Assembly (NCBI GenBank): GCA_900767605.1
Contig: CAAFZT010000017.1
Location: 1-20,077 of the forward strand
Length of the DNA: 20,077 nt
From: Bacilli bacterium
GTDB lineage: Bacteria > Bacillota_I > Bacilli_A > RFN20 > CAG-826
Reading direction: 5' to 3'
Shown here: piece by piece, positions 7,516-13,223 of the stretch
How positions within the stretch are numbered: the first letter of the stretch is position 1
Layout of the letters: every line of letters starts with the position of its first letter
Notes under the pieces: generated by a model
Databases searched by the model: none
Seen by the model: only the letters and a program-made list of their open reading frames with translations
What the model was told of the DNA's origin: nothing
Program-made: the position numbers and the translations under genes

Positions 7516-7938
7516 ATGCTAAAAAATATTCCGCCTTGCCTCGGCCCTGAATTATTAAAGGCCCTCGATGAAATGGGTCACGGGGATGAAATCGTCATCG
7601 GAGACGGGAATTTCCCCGGCTCAAGCCTTGGTCCCAAAGTCATCCGTGCGGATGGAATCGGAGGAGAGGAGCTCCTTGATGCCATCTTGACCCTTCTCCC
7701 TTTGGATACCTATAGCCCCGAGAATTTTTTCTTGATGGAAACAACTAACGGCGACCCCACCCCCGAAATCTGGGCCAAATACGATGCAATCGCCACTAAA
7801 AAAGAACCCAATACCCGCAAAGGGATGATTGAACGCTTCGCTTTCTATGAACGGGCCAAGAAAGCCTATTGCATCATCCAAAGCGGTGAAACGGCGATCT
7901 ACGCGAACATCATCCTGAAAAAAGGCGTGGTGAAATAG
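7516..7938 (+). CDS. fucU: RbsD/FucU family sugar mutarotase (L-fucose mutarotase-like)
   Basis: 140 residues, the usual FucU length. The N-terminal MLKNIPPCLGPELLKALDEMGHGDEIVIGDGNFPG matches the family's conserved start, including the catalytic-site histidine of GHGDE. The C-terminal FYERAKKAYCIIQSGETAIYANIILKKGVV is also the FucU pattern (active-site tyrosines and the E-T-A/Y-x-N block). It interconverts alpha and beta anomers of a sugar such as fucose or ribose in the cytosol. CTAGGAGC eight bases before the ATG is the ribosome site. No fucose or ribose transporter, kinase or isomerase is in the window, so it is an orphan here and the exact sugar is unresolved between FucU and RbsD. A terminator follows directly. 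Confidence 0.85.
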   Translation: MLKNIPPCLGPELLKALDEMGHGDEIVIGDGNFPGSSLGPKVIRADGIGGEELLDAILTLLPLDTYSPENFFLMETTNGDPTPEIWAKYDAIATKKEPNTRKGMIERFAFYERAKKAYCIIQSGETAIYANIILKKGVVK

Positions 7939-7950
7939 CCCTATTCCATG

Positions 7951-7974
7951 CCCCGACTAATCCTCGGGGTTTTT
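7951..7974 (+). terminator. Intrinsic terminator after fucU
   Basis: CCCCGA, a seven-base loop, then TCGGGG and TTTTT. A perfect 6-bp GC-rich stem starting 12 bases after the fucU stop. Confidence 0.85.
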
Positions 7975-8016
7975 ATCTCTTCCATCGGCCTCGAAAATGC
8001 CTCGGTATGGAGAGAA

Positions 8017-8326
8017 ATGAAGGGTGCTATGTTTGCGGAGATTTTTGCGACTGCTGCTTTTTTACGGACGCGCTCATAAAGGGCGAATTCCCCGGCGATA
8101 TGCGGATAGGTTATAGGAAACGTCATATTGCAAACAGGAAAGAAATTGTAGAAGCATGCCATATAAAAGGGTATTTTTACTGGTTGTTTATGGATGATTT
8201 CGAGTTGTCGCTCGATATTCCAAGCGATTCAGGCTTGCATACGTCGATGATGATGCGTTAGAACGAATCCCTGAAAAAGCGCGTATTGGTATAAAAATAA
8301 TCGAATCCAACGGAGAGGAACTTTAA
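8017..8326 (+). pseudogene. GH1 beta-glucosidase remnant (several frameshifts, internal deletion)
   Basis: Pieces of a family 1 glycoside hydrolase can be read by switching frames. First MFAEIFATAAF then FFTDALIKGEFPGDM, matching the GH1 block F-x-D-x-L-x-x-G-x-(Y/F)-P-x-x-M. Then RIGYRKRHIANRKEIVEACHIKGYFYWLFMDDFELS, the pattern of the GH1 C-terminal RGYF.WSL.DNFEW block. After another shift RYSKRFRLAYVDDD (GH1: YSKRFGLVYVDY). Finally KSAYWYK and IIESNGEEL, the usual GH1 end, split by a further shift. At least three frame changes are needed. The region between the two middle blocks, which normally carries the ENG nucleophile, is deleted, and the N-terminal half is missing. It ends five bases before the GH94 start, so the two were probably a beta-glucoside utilisation operon. 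Non-functional as an enzyme. Confidence 0.75.
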
Positions 8327-8330
8327 AAAG

Positions 8331-10682
8331 ATGGAAGAGTGCGGAAATTTCAAAGAAGAACTCGGCGGGTATACCATAACCAAGTTGCCCGACGCGGGAA
8401 ATTACGAATATATCTTAAAAAACGACGAGATCCTTATAAAACTCGACCAGTACGGAATCATGGCGGCGCAGATAAATCCGCCCGTTGGCGAAGCCGTTTT
8501 CAAGCGCGAAGAAAGAGAAATGGGTTCGCCCGTAAAAGTGCTAATATCGGACGGAGAAAAGGTTTATGAGAACTTCGGCGTTTTATCCGCGGACAAGTTG
8601 ACGATAGACTTTTTGCCGAGTTTATCGACTTATAGGCTCACTTTCGGCGAAACTCTCGTCAAAACCGAGGTTTTGGTTCCCGAAAAGGGCAAGAGATTGA
8701 TTGTAAACGTTACGATAGCGAACAATGGGAAGGAAGATAAAAAGTATCGGATTTTAAAGTGTGCGTTCCCGTATCTTAACGAACTTTTGATGGCTCCGTG
8801 GGATAAGCCCGAATGGTACACGAGAACGGAATATTTAAAAGGCGAAAACGCCTTTTTGACGACTAAATTTTCGGTCGCGGGCAAAAAGGAAGAGAGAAGA
8901 TATTTAACAGTAGTGGACAGCGACGAGCCGAAATATCGCGAATTAAGCCTCGAAAGACTTGCCACGTCAACTAAGAATTTTACCGTCCTTCCGAGAGTTA
9001 TAGGCAAAAACACCGAGGACGTTTTATACGCGTTCAAGCAATGCGTTTCGGGGTTATCCGAAATTGCGGTGAGAAGCGGCGAAAGTTATTCTTTTACGCA
9101 AGTGTTTTCCGTAACCGACGACGAAAAGAATGTTTCGGAGGATATAGCGGCGGCGAAGAAATATTTCGACGGCAAGGCACAAAAAGACGAGCTTGAAAAA
9201 CTCGAAAAGAAATATAATGAACTCTTCTCGGTGAGGACGGTAAAAACGGGGAATGCCGATTTCGATCGATTCGTAAACGGATTTTTGCCGCTTGAAATGC
9301 ATTGGGTTTCCTCGCTCGACAGAGGTTGGCCGACGGGGATGCGCGGAGTGCGCGACGCCGCGAACGACTTCGAGGGTATGCTTTGCTACGATCAAGAAAT
9401 GTGCAAAGGCGTTATCGAAAACATTTTTTCGAAGCAACGCGACGACGGCTGGTATCCTCGTCAGGTTCCGTTCGGAAACGGCACGAAGTTCGATTTGAGA
9501 GAATTCGTCGATTCGGCATGTTTCTTTACCGAATACGTTTACGATTACCTTGCTTACACGGGCGATTATTCTATTCTCGAAAAAGAATATCACTACTACA
9601 ATAACGAAAATCTTGAAACGGGATTGACGCACCTTAAAAAGGGCATGGATTACCTTATCGCGAAAGATTCGCTCGGCGTTCACGGGCTTGTTAAGATGCG
9701 AGGTGGCGATTGGCTGGACTGTTTAAGCGGTGTTGGCAAAAAAGGCAAGGGCGAAAGCGTCATGGTTTCGTGCCAACTCGTCATGTGCCTCGATTATTTA
9801 ACACAAATCCTTGAAAAACTCGGTTTTAGCGGGGAAATCGAAAAGTATACGACGGCCGCCGAAAAACTTAAAAAAGCGATCAACGAAGCCTCTTTCAACG
9901 GCAAATTCTATAACGCCGTCTATACGGATAACGGCAATTGGTTGTTCTCGGAGAAGGATGAGGACGGCAAAAAGCGCGTTTACGTTCCGACGAACGCGTA
10001 TGCGGTTATAAGTGGAGTCGCCAAAGGAAAAGAAAATTTGATTTTTGATGAAATAGAAAAACTCAAAACGACGGACGGATACCAACTTTTCTCCGAGCCG
10101 CTCGGCGGAAGCTTTATAGACGGCATCGGCAAAATGGGTACGGGAGATTTTCAGCCGTATTTTGCCGAAAACGCAAGCGTTTATAACCACGGTTCGCAGT
10201 GCTTTTTGATTCGCGCGCTCGCAAAAGCGGGAAGATACGAGGAGATTTTCGACGTTTTGGGTTATGCAATGCCCTTTTATGCGGATAAACATTCGCCCGA
10301 AAAAGTTTGCGCCGCGCCGTATGCCATAACGAATTGCTATCATTTGGTACCGTCGTTTTACGGCAGGGCGGGATTTTCGTTTTTAACGGGAAGCGTCGCG
10401 ATGATAGAACGCGCCATCTATTCGTGGGTGTTCGGCATAAACTTCACGCTTGAGGACTTGGCAATTACGCCATGCGTTCCGAAAGAATACGAAAACGCCG
10501 AAATACAAACGCCGTTTAACGGGCATAAAATGACGATAAAATACGTCGGCTACGGCTCTAAAATCGCAAGCGCGGATATGGACGGAAAGGCGATTGATTG
10601 TTTCGATGAACGATGGGTAAAAATAGATAAATCAGCGATTAAGGCCGATTGCATCATTACTATACGATTGAGCAAAGCATAG
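8331..10682 (+). CDS. GH94-type glycoside phosphorylase (cellobiose phosphorylase-like)
   Basis: 783 residues. A beta-sandwich N-terminal domain (about 1-270, with LSADKLTIDFLPSLSTYRLTFGET... typical of the old GT36 domain) precedes an (alpha/alpha)6 catalytic domain. MRGVRDAANDFEGML at 337-351 corresponds to the GH94 'GfRD..QD' block. GGDWLDCL at 458-465, followed by GKGESV at about 472-477, corresponds to the GDWNDG...GRGESVW block that carries the catalytic aspartate; here N is replaced by L. Expected reaction: phosphorolysis of a beta-linked disaccharide to a sugar-1-phosphate in the cytosol. The substrate cannot be told from sequence. The ribosome site (GGAGAGGAAC) lies in the tail of the GH1 remnant. 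Codon use stands out: about twenty ATA codons by eye, against none or two in the long genes to its right, so it is probably acquired. The long open frames on its minus strand are shadows. Confidence 0.8.
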   Translation: MEECGNFKEELGGYTITKLPDAGNYEYILKNDEILIKLDQYGIMAAQINPPVGEAVFKREEREMGSPVKVLISDGEKVYENFGVLSADKLTIDFLPSLSTYRLTFGETLVKTEVLVPEKGKRLIVNVTIANNGKEDKKYRILKCAFPYLNELLMAPWDKPEWYTRTEYLKGENAFLTTKFSVAGKKEERRYLTVVDSDEPKYRELSLERLATSTKNFTVLPRVIGKNTEDVLYAFKQCVSGLSEIAVRSGESYSFTQVFSVTDDEKNVSEDIAAAKKYFDGKAQKDELEKLEKKYNELFSVRTVKTGNADFDRFVNGFLPLEMHWVSSLDRGWPTGMRGVRDAANDFEGMLCYDQEMCKGVIENIFSKQRDDGWYPRQVPFGNGTKFDLREFVDSACFFTEYVYDYLAYTGDYSILEKEYHYYNNENLETGLTHLKKGMDYLIAKDSLGVHGLVKMRGGDWLDCLSGVGKKGKGESVMVSCQLVMCLDYLTQILEKLGFSGEIEKYTTAAEKLKKAINEASFNGKFYNAVYTDNGNWLFSEKDEDGKKRVYVPTNAYAVISGVAKGKENLIFDEIEKLKTTDGYQLFSEPLGGSFIDGIGKMGTGDFQPYFAENASVYNHGSQCFLIRALAKAGRYEEIFDVLGYAMPFYADKHSPEKVCAAPYAITNCYHLVPSFYGRAGFSFLTGSVAMIERAIYSWVFGINFTLEDLAITPCVPKEYENAEIQTPFNGHKMTIKYVGYGSKIASADMDGKAIDCFDERWVKIDKSAIKADCIITIRLSKA

Positions 10683-10690
10683 ACAATGGA

Positions 10691-10729
10691 AGAAGGGGCA
10701 TGTGCAGGAGGGTAAACCATGCCTCTTTT
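10691..10729 (+). terminator. Possible terminator after the GH94 gene
   Basis: AGAAGGGGCATG (10691-10702) pairs with CATGCCTCTTTT (10718-10729) over 12 bp with two G-U pairs, nine bases after the stop; the right arm ends in TTTT. The loop holds AGGAGGG, so the same bases could instead be a ribosome site for a small frame at 10719. Confidence 0.45.
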
Positions 10730-10808
10730 AAAACGCGTTGCGAGCAAGGTAAACCCTTTTACGCGGAAGAAAGCTTCCTGCGAGTTAGCTTGTTCGATTT
10801 CTTGCTGA
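10719..10808 (+). CDS. Possible small ORF, 29 residues, Cys-rich end
   Basis: ATG at 10719 follows AGGAGGG at ideal spacing and opens a 29-codon frame beginning MPLLKRVASKVNPF and ending in three cysteines (CELACSISC). The peptide is basic in its first half. No homology is recognisable. It may be a chance frame across the terminator-like hairpin or a remnant of a lost gene. Confidence 0.2.
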   Translation: MPLLKRVASKVNPFTRKKASCELACSISC

Positions 10809-10881
10809 ATGAGAATTCCTCGGATTGGTAGGCGCGCTTGCTTTTCTTTTAAGCCCAATTTGACTAGAATATCGACGCTTT

Positions 10882-11286
10882 ATGGGCACGGAAAAGAAAA
10901 AGACAGGATTCTTCCATAAACACTGGCCGGAAATTGTTCTTATCGGCCTTGTTTTCTGCGTATCCCTTTCTTGCGTCCTCTATTTCACGTTAAAGAAGGC
11001 GCCGGAAAACCTTTCCGCGACCGTTTCTTGCCCTCCTAATGAATTGACCCTGCGTTTGGATTTAAGCAAAGAAACCAAAGAACGCGATATTGAAATCGAA
11101 GGAGTCAAAACCCCGATGACAATAAGAGTGAAACATAATGCGATTTGCGTCGCCAAAAGCGGCTGCCCGAGCCAATATTGTGTGAACCTCCATTACGTTT
11201 CTAGCCCGTCCACGCCGATCGTCTGTGCTTATAACCAAGTTACGATTTTGCTTTCAGGAGAATCTTCCGGGGAGATTGAAATCTAA
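10882..11286 (+). CDS. NusG domain II-containing membrane-anchored protein (EetA-like)
   Basis: 134 residues. A hydrophobic segment at about 18-37 (EIVLIGLVFCVSLSCVLYFTL) acts as signal anchor. The exported C-terminal domain (about 45-134) is NusG_II-like: EIEGVKTPMTIRVKHNAICVAKSGCPSQYCVNLHYVSSPSTPIVCAYNQVTILL, with the family's C-P-x-x-x-C pair and the later cysteine. It overlaps the next gene by one base (TAATG), so the two are translationally coupled. NusG_II proteins next to Gx-family transporters occur in electron-transfer and flavin-related loci of Gram-positives (eetA/eetB); no ApbE flavin transferase or NDH-2 is in the window, so this role is inference. The start lacks a Shine-Dalgarno: TAGAAT lies 11 bases upstream of ATG. 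Confidence 0.75.
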   Translation: MGTEKKKTGFFHKHWPEIVLIGLVFCVSLSCVLYFTLKKAPENLSATVSCPPNELTLRLDLSKETKERDIEIEGVKTPMTIRVKHNAICVAKSGCPSQYCVNLHYVSSPSTPIVCAYNQVTILLSGESSGEIEI

Positions 11287-11912
11287 TGCGTTTTGATTTG
11301 CGGTTTAAGATTGTCGTCCCCCTTTTGGTTTTGGGCTTATTTTTAATTGGCTACGCAACAAGCGACCACAAGAAGTGGGGAACCCGCAAAATCACGATGA
11401 TTGGGGTGTTCACCGCGATGGCGATTGTCATCGGGATGGTGGAAAGCATGCTCCCGGACCTTTTCGTCCCGGGGATGAAACTTGGCTTAGCTAACGTCAT
11501 CATCTTGATCATGCTCTATGAATTCTCTTGGAGCGAAGCCTTGATGGTCGATATATTGCGTGTTGTTGCTGTGAGTTTATTACGTGGCACCCTTTTCTCC
11601 ATGGGAGGATGGATGTCGTTTGCTGGTATGGTTCTTAGTTATTTAGGCATGGCTTTATGCGTTTTGGCCTCCAAGCGAAAACTGACCCCATTTTTCGTTT
11701 CCATCCTTGGGGCTTTGCTCCACGATGTAGGACAAATCGCAATCGGCATCCTTTATCTAGGATCGACCGCCGTGCTTTATTACCTGCCGTTTATGGCGTT
11801 AATTTCCCTTGCCACGGGCTTATTTTCCGGCTTTCTTTGCCGGATGATTTTAAAAAGCAAAATCCTAGCGAAGTCGCGAAAACTCTACGAAGGCGATGAG
11901 AATAAATCTTAA
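11286..11912 (+). CDS. Gx transporter family membrane protein (EetB-like; 'heptaprenyl diphosphate synthase component I')
   Basis: 208 residues with about six membrane segments: one at 9-25, then after a short polar stretch the core beginning ITMIGVFTAMAIVIGMVESMLP. The VPGMKLGLANVIILIMLY block and the later RVVAVSLLRGTLFS...GGWMSFAG and LGALLHDVGQIAIGILYLG blocks are the Gx family pattern, a fold related to ECF S-components. Database names for it as heptaprenyl diphosphate synthase component I are historical and misleading. It is predicted to move or bind a small hydrophobic or vitamin-like molecule in the cytoplasmic membrane, working with the NusG_II protein encoded just upstream and overlapping it. 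No terminator is visible after its stop. Confidence 0.8.
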   Translation: MRFDLRFKIVVPLLVLGLFLIGYATSDHKKWGTRKITMIGVFTAMAIVIGMVESMLPDLFVPGMKLGLANVIILIMLYEFSWSEALMVDILRVVAVSLLRGTLFSMGGWMSFAGMVLSYLGMALCVLASKRKLTPFFVSILGALLHDVGQIAIGILYLGSTAVLYYLPFMALISLATGLFSGFLCRMILKSKILAKSRKLYEGDENKS

Positions 11913-11960
11913 GGCACGACAAAAGAAAAACAGAAACCCGTAAAAAGATTTAGAAAAGAA

Positions 11961-11989
11961 TTGCACTTTCCCCTTCCTTCTTCTATAGT
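11961..11989 (+). promoter_or_regulatory. Promoter of the TetR gene
   Basis: TTGCAC, a 17-base spacer, and TATAGT give a good sigma-70 type promoter. Transcription would start near 11996, leaving a leader of about 20 bases with AGAGGA before the ATG. Confidence 0.75.
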
Positions 11990-12015
11990 CAATCCGCGAA
12001 AAGAGGATTTTTGTT

Positions 12016-12585
12016 ATGTACCGCAAAGACATGAGACCTGAAATCGTGGATTCCTTCGTGGAGGAATATAACCTTCACGGACCCAAATTAACTTTAGACA
12101 GCGTGAGCGCTCGCATCCACATTTCCAAGAAGACCATTTACCGTTTTTTCCGTTCCAAGGATGATATTTATTCCTTCATCCTCGCGGATATGAAAGAAGA
12201 ATTCGCCGGCAAAAGAGAAGCGATTTTGTCCAACCATCAGCTCTCTTGCGGCGAAAAAATCGAAGGCATCTTAACGGCGAAAACCCAATGGGAAGAACGT
12301 TTGGACTTCAAGAAAGCCCATTTGCTCGCCTTGGATTCTCCCATTGTTTTCGAAGAAGCGGTCGCTATCGTTGACGCGGCCTGCTCCGACATCAAGAAAG
12401 AACTCGAAAAAGGAATCGAAGAAGGAGCCTTCCTCTCTTCTATTCACGCCGACCTTACGATTGGCTGCCTCCGTTCCGCCATCCTTTATCTCCTCCAAAC
12501 CCCGATTTTGGACCAAGACAATATGGGTTATGACGAAGCGATGAAGTCGTTAGCCCAAACGTTATTGCACGGCATCGTCCGATAA
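12016..12585 (+). CDS. TetR/AcrR family transcriptional regulator
   Basis: 189 residues, usual TetR length. The N-terminal helix-turn-helix is clear: LTLDSVSARIHISKKTIYRFFRSKDDIYSFIL at about 25-56, with the KTIYRFF recognition helix. The C-terminal ligand domain is all helical and, as usual for the family, not informative about the ligand. The gene has its own promoter (11961) and terminator (12604). A perfect 18-bp palindrome overlapping the -10 of the next operon (12907-12924) is a likely target. There is no matching palindrome in its own promoter, so autoregulation is not evident. Confidence 0.85.
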   Translation: MYRKDMRPEIVDSFVEEYNLHGPKLTLDSVSARIHISKKTIYRFFRSKDDIYSFILADMKEEFAGKREAILSNHQLSCGEKIEGILTAKTQWEERLDFKKAHLLALDSPIVFEEAVAIVDAACSDIKKELEKGIEEGAFLSSIHADLTIGCLRSAILYLLQTPILDQDNMGYDEAMKSLAQTLLHGIVR

Positions 12586-12603
12586 TTCCCCGCCATGTCG
12601 ATT

Positions 12604-12625
12604 GCCCCAAACTCGGGGCTTTTTT
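12604..12625 (+). terminator. Intrinsic terminator after the TetR gene
   Basis: GCCCC, loop AAACTC, GGGGC then TTTTTT. A perfect 5-bp GC stem 18 bases after the TetR stop. Confidence 0.8.
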
Positions 12626-12890
12626 ATTGCTTCCTTCCTTGCCCTTTTCATTTCTTCACGAATCTTTTATCAAAAGAGGATATGGAACGGACGAAAATTT
12701 CTATGTGCGAATCAAACATTACTCGGGTCGGAAACAACGAAGACGGTCGTTGCGAGGTTCGGAAATAATTGGGCTTTCTCGTCTTGAAGAGCACGCCATT
12801 TCGCCCATCGGAAAATGCGGTGTCTCCAAAGAATTAACGTCTATTGATAACGATTTACCGATATACCGAAGAAAACGCTTTCATCCCCTC
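12626..12890 (+). other. Gap with no supported gene
   Basis: An open frame of 90 codons crosses most of this gap, but it starts on the edge of the terminator, has no ribosome site and a composition unlike its neighbours. I see no recognisable protein, RNA or repeat here. The promoter of the next operon begins at 12891. Confidence 0.4.
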
Positions 12891-12919
12891 TTGCATTGAC
12901 CCCCCATTACATTTATAAA
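12891..12919 (+). promoter_or_regulatory. Promoter of the flavoprotein/hypA operon
   Basis: TTGCAT, a 17-base spacer, then TATAAA. The ATG of the first gene lies ten bases beyond the -10, so the transcript would have almost no leader. Confidence 0.7.
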
Positions 12920-12924
12920 TGTAA
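12907..12924. promoter_or_regulatory. Palindromic operator TTACATTTATAAATGTAA
   Basis: A perfect 18-bp palindrome that covers the whole -10 box of the flavoprotein operon promoter. A bound protein would block polymerase. The TetR gene ends 320 bp upstream, and the core resembles the ACATTT..AATGT half-sites of the E. coli AcrR operator. Assignment to this TetR is inference. Confidence 0.7.
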
Positions 12925-12929
12925 GCACT

Positions 12930-13211
12930 ATGGCAAGAATATTATCTTTAACACGTCTTCCCGGTACTCTTGGCGACCCGGTTGACGCCATCGTCATTAG
13001 CAACGCCAAAACCCTAGGGGAATGGAAAGCGGATCAAGAAAGCTTCCGCAGCGAAATCACCAAGGGCGAGAACGCCATCCAGATTGAAATCAAAGGAGTG
13101 GATGGAAAGCGTTATCGCTCGAACGTGCTTTTCACAAACAGCAAGAAAGACATTGTGGCCACCTGCCAAATGTCCGGGACGAAAATCAACCTCGCCCCCG
13201 CAAAGAAGTAA
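12930..13211 (+). CDS. Small protein of unknown function, first gene of the flavoprotein operon
   Basis: 93 residues, no family recognised. It alternates short hydrophobic strands and charged residues (IQIEIKGVDGK, SNVLFTNSKKDIVATCQM, TKINLAPAKK), suggesting a small beta-rich soluble domain; one cysteine, no signal peptide or membrane segment. It lies 12 bp upstream of the large flavoprotein, is read from the same promoter, and shares its codon style, so it is likely a real gene and perhaps an accessory of that enzyme. No Shine-Dalgarno is present before ATG 12930; the start sits ten bases after the -10 box. Confidence 0.6.
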   Translation: MARILSLTRLPGTLGDPVDAIVISNAKTLGEWKADQESFRSEITKGENAIQIEIKGVDGKRYRSNVLFTNSKKDIVATCQMSGTKINLAPAKK

Positions 13212-13223
13212 AGGATATCAACA

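Noticed and set aside
8007..8261. 84-codon frame as an intact small gene
   Set aside because: Its sequence contains GH1 blocks that continue in other frames, so it is one piece of a decayed gene.
9054..10343. Two long minus-strand frames (209 and 181 codons)
   Set aside because: Both are antisense to the GH94 gene, rich in R/F/I, and show no family pattern.
12627..12899. 90-codon plus-strand frame after the TetR gene
   Set aside because: Starts at the terminator, no Shine-Dalgarno, no recognisable domain, and runs into the promoter of the next operon.
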